A stretch of DNA of 64,000 bases from the NCBI GenBank assembly GCA_038496445.1, contig JALMLS010000391.1, positions 1-64,000 of the forward strand. Direction: 5' to 3'. Below are positions 1 to 12,340 of the stretch, one piece after another. The position numbers and the translations under genes are program-made. Under the pieces are notes generated by a model. It was not told the DNA's origin, made no database searches, and saw nothing but the letters and a program-made list of their open reading frames with translations. Numbering within the stretch: the first letter of the stretch is position 1; each line of letters opens with the position of its first letter. The DNA comes from Trichosphaerium sp. ATCC 40318 (lineage: Eukaryota > Discosea > Flabellinia > Trichosidae).

Positions 1-33
1 GCCAAATTCGGTATAATCAGGAAGAGTGGCCAT
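1..33 (-). CDS. mtnA: mtnA second copy, first codons only
   Basis: Reading leftwards from the ATG at 33-31, the eleven codons to the window edge are the same as the start of the complete mtnA gene at 23070. It is the duplicated copy carried by the left arm, divergent from the 3-beta-HSD-like gene at 116 just as in the right arm. Whether the rest is intact lies outside the window. Confidence 0.75.
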   Translation of the reverse strand, partial: MATLPDYTEFG

Positions 34-115
34 AGTAAATGAAAAATTTTCACTTAGACGATTACAGACTTAATTGTCAAATAATCTTAAATTTGCGCTT
101 TGCTACACTATAACA

Positions 116-1625
116 ATGGAGGAGCATACGTCTTGGTTGACTGGAAAGTCGTTTCTAGTGACAGGTGGTGCTGGTTTTCTAGGTAGACATCTAATACCTT
201 TGGTGCGTTTGTATAGTATTTACGAGCGTTCGATAATTAATTAACGACTTTTGCTAGTTGCTTGATGCTGGGCATCTGTAAGCGGTACAATACTATAATA
301 TCGTATTATAAAGCCACCATTGGTGTAACTCGTTGTAGTTTACTCCCGTACTGCAACCGCTTGTAAAACGCTCCCACAAGCTGTACGTTTAGTCAATGGT
401 TCTATTCTAGACTATAATACACTCCTCAAAGTGCGTGTAACAATGTAAACTACTTTACTTCGCTTTTTGCCAACGTGGTTTTGCAAAGGCTTGTGCTGAT
501 GTTGACGGCATATTTCACTTGGCAGGAGCTGTTGTACATTCTAGATTTGGCAGATCACATTCCACAGTATACAGGACAAATGTTGATGGCACCTTAGTGG
601 TGATGCGTGTAGCTGCAAAGGTTGGGTAAGGGCGAGAAAGAAATTTAAAAGATTGTGCTTACAATTTAACTGTAAAGATGTCGCGTTGTATATGCATCTA
701 CGTCTGGTGTAGTAGGATGCTTTTATGATCCCACAAAGATCGCGACAGATTCTAGTAAATACTGCGAAAGCACAGTTCGCAATTGGCCGTACGTAATGTA
801 GTAGTAGAAACTGTTTTTTGTTCAGAAGAAAATTTGAACGATGGACTTTGTTAATGATTTGTAGTTATTACCATTCGAAAGTAGTAGCGGAGATGGATGC
901 ATTGAATTATGCTGAAAAGAATAAAGTACATTTGGTTGTACTAAGACCTTCTCAAATATTAGGACCTGGTGATCTTGATGTGAGATCAACAGGCTATATT
1001 TATAAATTCCTTTGCAGGAAAGTTCCTGTAATTCCTCCTGGTACAACATACTCTAATCACTAAAATTAGCATTCTCTCACTTCCTCTCTTAGGTGGAACA
1101 AACATAATAGATGTTCGCGATGCTGCAGAGGCGTTTAGGTACGTCACGTGATATTGAAATAAATCACGTGCTTTTTATTTTTCTGACTGATTAACCCTCC
1201 TAGAAACGCTATGGTTGTTGGTAAACCGCTTAAAACGTATCTAATATCTGGGGCAAATCACTCACTTCGTAACGTCTTTACTATGATATCTCGAGTTTCG
1301 AACATCAAACCACCTCGGTTTGTTATTCCAAGGCGTGTTCCTGCTGCTAGTGCGCTTAGCACTGCAGTACCGAGGGTGTACAGTAAGCGAATATTAAAGG
1401 ATGTAACACCGCTGATATTCATACTTTAGGTAATCCTTCACTTGGCGATAAAGATCCTGTTCGATTAGAGATGGCATGTCATTTCTGGTATGTGAAAAGT
1501 TCAGAGGCTGAAAAAGATCTTGGTTTAAGACCACGGAATACACAAGAGACGATACGAGATACAGTTGATTGTTACAAAACCAAACACATTTATGGCCCAA
1601 CGGTGTTCCAATGGCAAAGTTGTGA
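116..1625 (+). pseudogene. 3-beta-HSD/epimerase-like gene, decayed left copy
   Basis: Copy of the short-chain dehydrogenase gene at 21477-22986. It encodes a Rossmann start (VTGGAGFLGRHL), a HLAG strand and the YHSK active-site motif, in several exons. Against the right copy it has a 1-nt deletion near 270 in exon 2 (right copy reads DAGAS), a 1-nt deletion near 1570 before the C-terminus (right copy reads DWLQ), and a 6-nt in-frame deletion near 1338. The two frameshifts probably inactivate it, unless they are sequencing errors. Most other codons remain conserved, so the decay is recent. An intron opens with GTACGTCACGTGATA at about 1140. Confidence 0.75.
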
Positions 1626-1803
1626 GTGTACCTATCGCAATAAAAAAATAACCCTTGTACGATATCAGCTTGGCTTTTTTTTCTCTGATCTTGTTGTGGA
1701 ATAAAACTAGAATTTGCACGTGCAACGAGTGACGAAGCTTGACCTGTCATTGTGTAGCACAATAATCACTCTCTAAACTTAAAACAGTGACAGTAAACTA
1801 TCA

Positions 1804-2708
1804 ATGGCATTAAACGTCATGCATCTACCGCCTGAGATGCTCCAGCGCATACTGGGCTATGACATGGTATTCATGACTTCTTTAACAACTTGTACACTAT
1901 TTCATGATGTAATCATCAGTGCACCGTACTTCAAGGTGCGCAAGTTATATCATAACGCGAACAGCAGATTTATGCGATTTTAAGTAACGTTAAGTTTAAT
2001 ACGCCTCAATACCTGTCTGATAGTTCTTCTGTACTTCAACAGCTCGATTGAAGCGTTTAATAAAGATTATAAACATGGTTTACAAAAGTTTGACGCTATG
2101 GGCTTTGGAATAGACTCACCAATGCTTACTGAGTTTTTGATACGCGTGGGAAAGAACTTAGACCAAGACCAATTTGTGGCATGCCTAATGAACCATGTGC
2201 GTTTCTTTTTTGGAAGTCAGCTTTTTGCCTAAAACGGTTGATGATGTCCTTCAATTATGTTCTCAATATGGCACTCCATGAGTGGCACTGAACTGTTTTA
2301 AATGACAGCACCTTTTTGCAATGGAATCGTAGTTGCTCATTGGTAGAAAACGTGTTGTCATGACATATTATTGTTATTGCTTTTTTCTTATTATTTTAGA
2401 GTCTGTGCTTGGCTTGATTTTATCACGTATTGACTTTAAAGATCGAAGTATAGTACAAGCTATAACAAGCGTGTGTAAAATCATAAAATTACCAGAATAC
2501 GCTCATGAGATTCAGGTGTAAGTACTTTCAAGATGAAATCTAAAGGTTTTTTTTTCTTGTTTTCTTGACATAATGTCATTGTCATATTCATTTCTTTAGG
2601 TTTTTTCAGCAGCTTAGCGAAGAATACTTTTATCAAAACCCTAATATATATCCAGATACTGATACTGTATTCGATTTCTTATATAGTGTGGTACATTTAC
2701 CTTCCTAA
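1804..2708 (+). CDS. F-box-like hypothetical protein, left copy
   Basis: Starts MALNVMHLPPEMLQRILGYD, which resembles an F-box helix (LPPEMLQRIL), the module that ties substrate adaptors to Skp1-Cullin ubiquitin ligases. Later exons read SSIEAFNKDYKHG, then FLPKTVDDVLQLC, then VLGLILSRIDFKDRS, and finally a C-terminus ending DFLYSVVHLPS before TAA. The body is predicted alpha-helical and matches no family I recognise. The exons are joined by short introns; the join after the QYGTP codons near 2280 is uncertain. A near-identical gene lies at 20387-21297 in the right arm. Confidence 0.5.
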
Positions 2709-3835
2709 ATTCCTTTTTTCGCAAAAAAGAATCTTTGCAGACAATTTTTTTTTGAAGAAACTTCTTATCTTAGGTTTTTACTCAACAAGCTAATCAATAC
2801 AACATTGTCTACATACAATTATTAGCTGATTTCAAATACTAGGTTTCGCTTAATACAAGCTTACACAATATAAATATTGGCAAAAAGTATCAACTAACAA
2901 AACAACAATTTTTTCAGGCAGCATAGTACACAAACTAGATATGAAAGTCACATAAAAAACTAACCACCAATCACTTTCTTCACATCTAATTTTTAAACAA
3001 GGTCCTGAGCTAAGGTTTAAATACTTACAGGGTTTGTAGGGTCCACACAAACGCCTTCCTGAAGGATTTACAGATAAGCTGTATGATGAGGTCAAAAAAA
3101 AGTATTATTTATGAGCCAAGTATATCATGGTCAGGTATCTTGACTATATCATACAACAATAACAAATACAGTACTTCACAGTTTTTATGCTGTTGTGATG
3201 TAAGAAGAGGTAATATAGAAGTATCCACTAATTCCCTAATATATCTTGTTTGTATTAAACTAAAGGACATGGTTGTTGAGGTAGCAATCTTTTTTGAACT
3301 TTTTCTCAGACACACTGAGTGCGTAAAAAGTATGACTTATCAATGATAATAGGTAGGTAAAAAGACTATTATATTGAAGTGTAAGGATAACGAGAAAAAG
3401 ATAGTTTTGATAAAGAAGAGAAAGAAAAAAAGACTTTCTAAGATTACACTTATGTTTAATACTTTGGTATCGTGTGCTGATTGTTTTAAAAGTATTAAAG
3501 AATGTTGTATTTGATAGTGTCTCTTACTTGATAGGATAGTATGAAAGCCAGTGAATATCCATGTGATTTACATTTGTGAGAGTTTGGGAACCTGCCAACA
3601 CCTTTTTATGCCAATCAGTTATGAGTCTTGGCATATGGATTGACAATAAGATACAAGCATCTCAGGTGTTTCACAACCCCTTGAAGTATTGAACAAACAA
3701 CAACAAAACATGACGAGTATTGCACAAATAATATTGTGACTTTTTTTAACTAACATGACGTCATTTATTACTCTTACATGTTAACACTTTTGCCACTATT
3801 AGTTTTGAATATTGTACTCCAGCAAGTTGCACGAG
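2709..3835. repeat. Non-coding transposon-flank sequence with dispersed repeat copy 1
   Basis: No supportable gene. This stretch matches the reverse complement of about 19320-20386. It includes, at about 3155-3563, one copy of a roughly 390-bp repeat also found at 19548-19949 and 15309-15702. It lies just upstream of the transposase remnant, so it is probably the 5-prime flank of a piggyBac-type element. Short open frames here give no recognisable protein. Confidence 0.6.
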
Positions 3836-4010
3836 ATTGATCACAGAAGTTTCTGACAAGTTACCAATGAAATTAAAGCCATGTCAAATGGTAAGGCCTA
3901 TTTTTGAATCCAAAGTGATGTTGTGCGATATTAGCCAATATTTTAGATGTACGACTGAGTGCATGGTAAACAATGAAACATATTGTAGGATACATTATAA
4001 CTTCAACATG
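3836..4010 (+). pseudogene. piggyBac-type transposase, N-terminal remnant (left arm)
   Basis: Matches the reverse complement of about 19128-19300, the most upstream part of the transposase region in the right arm. It reads ITEVSDKLPMKLKPCQ followed by degenerate sequence. The rest of the transposase is absent because a GGT fragment begins immediately afterwards. This is the inner boundary of the inverted duplication. Confidence 0.5.
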
Positions 4011-4020
4011 AGTTTCATAG

Positions 4021-4230
4021 ATGCGTTGCCTATACGAAGACCATGGTCTAGCTAACGGTGTACCAAATCAATCATTAAGTGTCAATTACGGAATGAATTG
4101 CCAAAAAAAAATTCAAAGAACTGCCATTTCATCTAATAAACCACCAAAGGCCGGTGAGGTCATGAAGAACCCTATACTTTGCGCGACATTTCGCTCTCTA
4201 GCAAAGGACGGCAAAGACGGCTTCTATAGG
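4021..4230 (+). pseudogene. Gamma-glutamyltranspeptidase fragment
   Basis: One open stretch reads GEVMKNPILCATFRSLAKDG then KDGFYR, matching the conserved GGT large-subunit block (G-x-PD-LA-TL-x-LA-x-G-FY-G). A typical donor (GTGAGT) follows at 4231. Upstream exons and the whole catalytic small subunit with its threonine nucleophile are missing. To the left the sequence is transposon remnant and to the right an F-box-like gene begins at 4346. It is therefore an orphan exon of a glutathione-degrading enzyme gene, broken on both sides. Confidence 0.65.
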
Positions 4231-4345
4231 GTGAGTTGCTACCAGTACTGCGGCTTTTTTTTTTGTGTTTTTGCAAATACACAATGTTGTTTTATTCATT
4301 GAAGAGTACTAGCTCAGTGATGTCAATTATGCGTTTTTACTCACG

Positions 4346-4764
4346 ATGAGCACTAAACGTAAAAGCTCCCCTATCGCAAAAAAACAAGAGGTACCACTTG
4401 TCACGTGTTTATTTAACCTCAAACTTGAACGTAGACGAAAACTCATGTATTGGATCTTCCATTAGAGCTACTACTTGATATTATTGATTTAGATAATGAA
4501 ATTTACATAAAATGGCCTCTTATATCAAAATATACAGCAACAAGCACAAGGTTTGATAATAACTTGAACAAACATGGAAAATGGACAAAACACCCAGTAC
4601 CAAAATGGAGGCGGCGATGTAAAGAAAATGAAGAACACATTGTGTGGTTTAACGGTGGTCAAGTGTATTTTAATTTTGACTATCAAATAGCCATTCTTGT
4701 AAAAATTGACTATCAAATAGCCAATGTAAAAAAAAAAACCAAAGCCAGTAACAATAATAATTAA
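4346..4764 (+). CDS. Small F-box-like hypothetical protein
   Basis: ATG at 4346 (MSTKRKSSPIAKKQE), then a 44-nt GT...AG intron at 4391-4434, then in-frame THVLDLPLELLLDIIDLDN and KWPLISKYTA, resembling an F-box start. A tail follows with KHGKWTKHPVPKWRRR and WFNGGQVYF. About 125 residues, shorter than typical F-box proteins, so it may be a truncated member. The start was chosen because the splice restores frame exactly. A short imperfect direct repeat (GACTATCAAATAGCCA) occurs twice at 4678-4722. Function is inferred only from the helix pattern. Confidence 0.45.
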
Positions 4765-4927
4765 CGTTCTCTGCAACAAGAGTCCGAGTTACATATGCCA
4801 TTGTACGTCCTCCGTTCATTTGTTACTTTTAAGCTTAATGCTAGGTAAAATTTACTTACTGCTTGTGAGGTGCGAGCAATGACTTATTAGTCGTTAAAAG
4901 TCGCCAAATCGATAACTATCAACAAAT

Positions 4928-7900
4928 ATGGCAGAGGAAACGCGTACTCCTGTTTTCTTCAATGAGCTTCACTATGAAGATATGCTTTCAGATCAATTTG
5001 AAGGTAACTAAACCGACTACAATTGATAAATCACGTGACAAATCTTTTTTCCAAAAAGGTTTCGAAATCGCCGCTCCAGGTGGTACAAACTTGAAGGGAT
5101 GGTCAGTTTCGCTTTATGGAGGTACGTTACCAAAATACCGTTAAATCACAACGGAGAAAAAAGATCCTCAGCTTTCTCTTGTGTTACTCCGTCCGTATCT
5201 AGCATATTCTTATCACGTGCGCGTCTAGGTGCCGATGGTAAGGTTTATAAGACGGTAGAACTGAAAGGACTTGTACCTGATTTACAAGTACGTTGAGTGT
5301 AATGACACGAGGCTAGATTGTTCTCTTTCCTAATCAAAACCAAGAACGGTTTCGGAGTACTCTTTTTTTTTGTAAAAGGCATCCACGACGGTACGACCAC
5401 GTTTTTTCCATCACCAACGCTAATGTTTACCACAAGGATCATCTAATGGCGATGGTATGGCTCTCGTAGATAAGAGTGGTAAAGTCCGACAATTTTTGAG
5501 CTACGAAGGCGCTTTTGAGGCTACTGATGGTAAATTACTTCTTGTGAAAGATTTGGTAAAATTTTTTAGGTCCTGCAAAAGGAATGACCAGTGACAAGAT
5601 ACCTGTCGCCGAATTCGAGTGGTCTCACCATGAGAACTCTCTTCAACTCCAAGGCAAAGGTAGTTGCTACGAAGATTTCGAATGGAAAGGTCCAGTAGAC
5701 TCTACTCCAGGCGAAGTTAACGGTGAACAAGTATTCGGTAAGGTTTTACTAAGACCTATTTCGTGTTTTGCTTATTTTTAAATTGTAGAGGGCGTTCCAA
5801 TCTCCGCTCCAGAACCTGGTCACGTGACTCTTGAAACTTTCACTGGCATTAATCGTGAATCGCATCATACCACTGATTATGTTAATAAGAGTATGCTCAT
5901 ACTAAGACGTGCTAATACTTTCCAACTTGGGTTCAAAACAAATCTTGGTACGAAATTAGCATTTAACTTGTTTTTACGCTTCTTTTTTTGACTCTTAGCC
6001 ACTGTTTTATTAATGCTGGATACATAGAACCTAGTGCGCTTACTATTGTACTGACTGTATTCCCTGAGACTAGCGAACAAGTCAAAATCAAGGCATGATG
6101 TCACATTCGTTTTATTACTAATTCTCGAAAAGGTGTTAGATGCAAAACCAGAAGAGTTGAGTAAGACAGAGTGGCAGCTTTTGTGAAAGAAAAGTCAGAT
6201 GATGGCTTCTTAGCAATGGTCAGGTATACAAAACGACAGACGTAAAATCAAGTTACTCTAACACAATTTTTCTCTGTCAGTATTCCCGCCAATGCAAAAA
6301 TCGGACAATACTCACTCTCTGTAACAAACGGAGATGTAACAGACGAATCAACTCATCCCGTTATCGTTCTATTCAATCCATGGAGTGAAGATGATGGTGT
6401 ATATATGGAAGATGACTCTTGGAGAACTGAATACGTTCTAAACCAGGAAGGAGTTGTTTGGGTACCCATCTCTTAAAAACACAGTTTCTGAAGTTGCTTT
6501 GCTAACACGTTTCTCAAAGCAAGGAAGTGAATGGGTTAAAGTACCTCAAAGATGGCTTTATGCACAGTTCGAGGAGTTGAGTGTTTTAGCATGCTTGAAG
6601 CTTGTTGAAATGATACCTCTTGAGAATCGTGGAGATCCTGTTTTATTCTCGAGAAAATTAAGTGCTCTTGTTAATGTTCAAGATGAGGGTGGAGTACTTG
6701 TAGGAAACTGGAGTGGTACGTCATCTACCTAATGGGTTAGAAACGCTAAATTTTCGTTAGGTAATTATGCTGATGGCACTAAACCAAAGGCGTGGGTAAG
6801 TTCACATCCTATTTTGGAACAGTTTTATGTAAGTGGCCAAGGTGTTAAGTATGGTAAGTCTTTTACTATTATCTTTTTGAGTTTATCATGTATTGATCAT
6901 TATATGTAGGTCAATGCTGGGTATTTGGTATGTTTAGTATGTAAGTGTTTCTAAGTATACTTACATTGTTTCAAGCTGCCGTATTGTGTTCGGTCTGTAG
7001 GTGCCTTGGTATTCCATGTCGTCCAATTACAAACTTTAACTCAGGTTCCCAAAACATTTCTGTAGTATTTTCGCTTACTCCTTGTTTTTTTAGCGCATGA
7101 CACCTCTTTTGATAGAGGTATCGAGTATTATTTTTATCGTGATGGCGATGGAAAGCTTGTTCAAGACAGTTCTGTCACATCTGACTCAATTTGGTACTAA
7201 GCTACAACTTGTTTAAAGGTTTTTTGTATCTGATTATTTCTTTAGGAACTTTCATGTGTGGAATGATGTCTGGTACAATATCGTTGTTGACAAAGTACTT
7301 GAGTTTATTAATAATGTATAGGATGCGCAGACCTGATTTACCTTCCGGATATGGTGGATGGCAAGCACTAGATTCGACACCACAGGTATGCCTGGTTGAA
7401 ACCAAAGAAGTTTTCAAACACATTCGTTTAGGAAAAGAGTGAAGGTATTTTCCAGACAGGACCTTGTCCTATTACCGCTATCAAAGCAGGGGAAAAGGAT
7501 AAATCTATCAAATACGATTTGGACTTTATATACGCTGAAGTAAACGCAGATGTAAAGTATGGTCATATCATTTAGTTTTTCTTAGAATTGTATCTGACTC
7601 AATTTAAGGCACTTCGCAAAGGGAGAGAGTGGTGAGTATGAACTCATAAAGGTAGAGACTACCAAGGTACGTTTTTATTACATCTGTTGCGGAGGTATGT
7701 AAATATATATGTAGGTTGGTCAATCTCTGTGGACTAAATCTGTTGGATCTTTTTTGAAAACTTTTGCAACATCTCAGTATAAGTACAAAGAAGGCTCGGC
7801 TGCAGAACGTGCAGTGCACCTTGATGAAAACAATGGTACGTATTTTAATCTCATATGTTACCGGTTATAATTACTAATATCTTAATTTCTGTAGAAGCTT

Positions 7901-8785
7901 TCACTGTTACGTTTGATGTCGATCACAACAAGGTTAGATAAAAAATACGAATAAAACAAGAAAAATAGTTGACTTCTCAAACAGGTTGCTGGTGAAGACT
8001 TCGTTGTCAAGATGAAACTCAAGCGTATTAAGACTGAAGGAGCTGTTGATACAAATGTAAAGTACGTCCTCAAAACTCAATAGCAGAGCGAGGCAGAAAA
8101 AAAGCATTCTGAACTAATTTTCCATCCTTTAGTGTCACCTTCAGCGCTTACGCTGTTTACTACACTGGAAAGCCTAGAAGTAGTTTCAAATCAGAAAATA
8201 CTAACCTTACTATCCCTGCTGATGGTTCCGAAGTTGATTTCTCTGTGCCTATTACTGTGAATGACTACTTGGCTCTTCTAGATGATGACCATCAAATGAA
8301 GTTTAACGTTTATGTTCTTTCGGAAGATAAGAAAGAAACAGCACTACAATCTCTTGATTTTGACCTTGATAACCCTGTGATCAATATCGAACTAGAAGGT
8401 GTATCAGATTTGACAATAAACGAAGGTAAACACAAAAACCAAGTACGCTCAGATTGTTAACAAAAGAAAATTCTAGGTGACAACATAAATGTTAATGTTT
8501 CAATGAAAAATACACTTCCTGTTGCACTCACAGGTGCCACATTTATTGTCGAATGTCCTGGATTATTGAAGCGTAAGAAAGTCACTATTTCAGATGTATC
8601 CCCAGGCGCTGATGCAAAAGCAACGGTAGCTGTTAAGGGTAAGAATCAATTGAGCTTTTTTTTAAAGTTGGTTCTAAAGTATCTTTTTTCTAGCGACAAG
8701 GAAAGGAAAGCTTGATTTGAATGTCACGTTTGATGCTAAAGAACTTGCTCCTGTTCATGGAGACGTTGATGTAACCGTGAATTAG
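4928..8785 (+). CDS. LTD-domain transglutaminase
   Basis: Large multi-exon gene for a protein-glutamine gamma-glutamyltransferase, which crosslinks proteins through Gln-Lys isopeptide bonds, usually calcium dependent. It begins [18 protein letters not shown]. The first part ([30 protein letters not shown] with splicing) resembles a lamin-tail domain. It is followed by a transglutaminase N-domain ([26 protein letters not shown]), then the core with catalytic Cys in GQCWVFG near 6910, His in NFHVWNDVW near 7255, and Asp in [11 protein letters not shown] near 7370. Two beta-barrel domains follow, ending DVDVTVN-stop. The catalytic triad is complete, so activity is expected. Introns are 40-60 nt. 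The domain order resembles animal and slime-mould enzymes, with an extra N-terminal domain. Confidence 0.88.
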
Positions 8786-9891
8786 TTTGAGTACAACTCA
8801 TTGGTAAAGAAACAACTTTTCAAATAAAGAGTTATTTTCAGAAACACGTGTAATCTCCAACTAAAGTTTATAGCGTTTGTTTACTATAATGTGTTTTGAC
8901 AAAGATGTTGTTGGTTAAGGTCTGCTAGACAATGAAAAACATTGAAGTTAGTTTCAGAAATCAGTGATTTAGCTGTTTTTGGTTGTTTACAAAGATCTAA
9001 CTAATGCGTAGTAGCTTGTAACAACTGTTTGGTGCGTAAACGGTTTAGACCCAAAGTGAAACCATAGCAAACATGGAAAAATGCGGATTGAGATGAAGGA
9101 ATTAGTTTAGGTTCTTGGTTTTTTTTGCATTTTTAGTTAAACTCTTTTTCCCACAGTCGTTCAACGTCTCTGTATTGCTTTTTGAGCGTAGAAAACGTTG
9201 TTCGATATTGTCTCACGTTAAGTGCCTCAGTTTTTTAGGTAGTAACCGGAAAAATGCGCAAAATAAGTGAGTTTGTTTATTCACAGGTTGAAAATAAAAA
9301 CCAAGAATTTTTGACTTGTAGCGACTCCAGACCGAAACAGCCAGTGTTAATAGGGACTGTCACAAATACTGTTTAGTTAAACCTTTATGTATACCCAATC
9401 CAGATCTTTATTGCCACCGATGATAACCCAACGTAAGGGCAGCATCGCTTTTGAGACAGTTTCGAAAATTATGACATTTTTAATTTAATTTATTATTTAC
9501 GGATTACGAGAATCATTGAGACGTTTTTACTCACCTCAGAACCGTCCTAACTTTAAATTGCTACTTTGAACATTTAGCCAGTATTCTATACTTAGAGTAC
9601 GTAAAAAAATTTTTGCGATTCGTTCTTGCTGTGCCGAGGAAAAGTACCGCAAAGCAATTTTTTTACAACAAACTTTTCAAAAATGTCGGAATTTCTGAAT
9701 GTGTTAGGTAAGTTCATTGTATTCAACGTTGCACTACTCTATGTTATTCTAAATACCTAAATGGTATGCAAAAGAGTAACTACATGCCTTTGTAAGTTTT
9801 CCCGGGCAAGGTTACTGTGTCTTATTATAACTGGTACGATTGTAATTCTTAAAGCTACAAAACGTGTAATAGCGAAAATACAAGCGTCAGT
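8786..9891. other. Intergenic, no gene recognised
   Basis: About 1.1 kb without a convincing reading frame. A possible orphan first exon starts at 9683 (MSEFLNVL followed by GTAAGT), but I could not connect it to a downstream exon. No RNA gene or repeat stood out. Confidence 0.5.
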
Positions 9892-11727
9892 ATGGTTAAC
9901 AAAAGGCTAGGAGCGATATTCATTATATTCCAATTTATACTGGTTGAGGGACGCAGTGCCACTTCCTATGAGCCCAATGCAAGCACAGGTACGTATTTTG
10001 TAGTTTTAATATCGCTGTGAAACAATAATCTCCCTAAAACGCACTTACACGCTATTTTAGCGCAAATACTTGAAAGAGGACTAGAAAGAACGCCCATAAT
10101 TAAAAATATCCTTCATTTCATGCGGTTCATCTCAAGACCACTATACGACAGTACGTCATGATATTATCTGTCAGAATAAAATAATTAAACAAATTCTATT
10201 TAACCACTAACATGGTTTCAGGTCAAAGTTATGATGACTGGCACAAATTCTCGTATAATCCCACTAACCTACCCGAAACTTGTACAAAAAATGGGTGGGC
10301 AGTGCGCAAAGACAGTGTCAAGTTGTACGATGCCTTCTTATTCAGTCACGTGAGTGTCACGTGATGATATTCTTTTTGCAACACAACAAAAAAGCAATTG
10401 CTGACTCTGGTGTATTAAAGGAACTTGATATCTTGGAGATTCGGCTTAAGGAACTATATGACATAGTTGATTTTTTCGTAATTACTGAATCCAAACAGAC
10501 ATTTTCTAAGCAAGGTGACGTTGACTACTTTAATTTTTTTCGAAAATTGCTTATTTGGGTTTTTTGTAAAAATGTTTAACAATAATTATTAGGCCAGAAA
10601 AACTTGTTTTTTAACCTTACTAAATCTACGCGGTTTAAAAAATATATGCCAAAGATAATTCATCACATTACAGAACCGGGTGGTAAGTTACAAATACAGA
10701 CTTAAACCAAGTTTATTCCCAAAATAGGAACTTTGTTTCTTGCCGAAGCCAAGTCCAGAAATTCCCAACAACAAGGATTAATGGAGGTACAAATCACCTC
10801 AATATGTGGTATACTCATACCTAACTAGGCTGGTATTAAACCAGGTGACATCGTTTTTTTAAGTGACGTTGATGAGATACCAAGAAAGTCTGCATTAAAA
10901 TTATTTAAAACATGCTCTCAGTACGTTTACTCCTGCAAGTGCTTACCTATAAATACCTAACAATCTATTAGGTTTCCTAGCATAGTATACTTCTCTTTGC
11001 GACATTATATGTATAGTTTTGTTTACCCTTTGGAGTATCATGTAACAGGTAAGAAAAGATTGATTGTTTGTTCGCCGTTTTCTTTGTACTTAGTTGTTTG
11101 GTGTAGGAAAGGTTATCACCTATACATCAGGTGAGAATTACATGGGTCGTGTTAAAAAAGGTAATGGAAATATGTTACTTAATGCGGGGTGGCATTGTAG
11201 CTTCTGTTTTAGGTGCGTACTAGTTAGCTATCTTTTTCCTCTCGTTTTTCTTTTCACTTCTTTTTTTGACAATATTCTAGATACTTAGATGATATCACAC
11301 ATAAACTACAGTCGTATTCACATAGAGAAAGATACAGAAAGTATCATGAGAATCTCAACTTACTCCAGAAGAAGATACAGAATGGGAACTTTATTTATGA
11401 CTCAGTACGCCTTTTTTTTTTTTTTGTGATTTCAACACATCCATGATAAGCATGTGACTCAAGTACTCATCTTTTTTCTTTAGTGGCCAGAAGCCTTCAG
11501 TTTTAAAAACATTTGGAGCCTTTGGCCGCCTTTTAGAAAGCACATTAGTGATGATGTGCCTATCGCTGTTAACAAAGACAAGAAAAACTTCGGATTCCTT
11601 AATACAAAGGTACACGACTTTCACGAACACGTGTTTTTGTTAACAACTGACGCAGGAATGCATACGTGAACGTCATAATCCTATCACTTACTGGGATGAA
11701 ATGTATCCTCGACCATATAAAAAGTAA
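9892..11727 (+). CDS. Glycosyltransferase family 17 (MGAT3-like)
   Basis: Multi-exon gene whose product starts with a hydrophobic signal-anchor (LGAIFIIFQFILVEG), consistent with a type II Golgi membrane protein. Diagnostic GT17 blocks follow: LDILEIRLKELYDIVDFFVI, TESKQTFSKQ, KIIHHI, GDIVFLSDVDEIPR (DxD-like nucleotide-sugar site), and NAGWHCSFCF, ending YWDEMYPRPYKK-stop. Characterised GT17 enzymes add bisecting GlcNAc to N-glycan core mannose (UDP-GlcNAc donor); the acceptor in this organism is unknown. Spliced length is about 400 residues, near the family norm. One intron carries paired CACGTG palindromes near 10346 and 10357. Confidence 0.85.
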
Positions 11728-12340
11728 GAAATAAACAAGATTGTATGATTTGTAACCATCTATCTCCTTTTCATTATCAATACCATAAACAGGAGAACCG
11801 CTAGTATTGATGTATCACACTGTGGGGGTGGTATAAAGTGAGTTGAGTTCAAACAGACGGTGGAATTACATTTAAAGGCCAAATTCGGTTTCAATAAAGT
11901 GTGTAATAGTAAAGAATGGAATTGTACTGACAGGAAATACTTGTTATGTTTTGGATCTATGGTTTTTGGGATAATACAGAGGCTACTCAATACCAGCTTA
12001 CTAAAAATGGAAGAAACGCTGAATTTCGCGTTTTCTTCATTATTTCTGGTTTAGGTAGATACAACATTTTGTCGCCCGTATCTCGGTTAGAAACAAGTTC
12101 AGCAATACTTACGGAAACAGAATGAGTTGGAAAGAAAAGCCGAAACCTTACGTGTGGTGCTAATTACTTTCCGCCTTTTGTCACTTTTGTGCTTGAATAC
12201 ACTGGTACATGATAGTTCTGCATTGTGTTGTATGGTGATGCCAACATAACTTAATACAAGCATAAAACATACGACTACCTTGTTAAACACTGTATTGAAT
12301 CAAATTTACAAATAAAGTACATAGTGTAACTCCCGTTTTA
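11728..12340. other. Intergenic, no gene recognised
   Basis: Convergent space between the GT17 gene and the MLH1 gene. Short open frames exist on both strands, but none has splice signals or recognisable motifs. Confidence 0.5.

Larger units (their letters stand above)
1..4010. repeat. Left arm of large inverted duplication
   Basis: The sequence from base 1 matches the reverse complement of about 19115-23102: base 1 pairs with 23102, and similarity runs to about 4010. The arm contains the first codons of an mtnA copy, a 3-beta-HSD-like gene, an F-box-like gene, a dispersed repeat and the start of a piggyBac-derived element. Differences between arms are scattered substitutions and small indels. 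The match is still perfect at base 1, so the duplication extends beyond the window on this side. At the inner end similarity is lost in the transposon sequence and a gamma-glutamyltranspeptidase fragment follows. Confidence 0.92.

Noticed and set aside
3083-3346. Frames within the 390-bp dispersed repeat (also 15512-15820, 19750-19984)
   Set aside because: The repeat keeps frames open by low substitution between recent copies, but frames exist on both strands and no copy has recognisable protein content.
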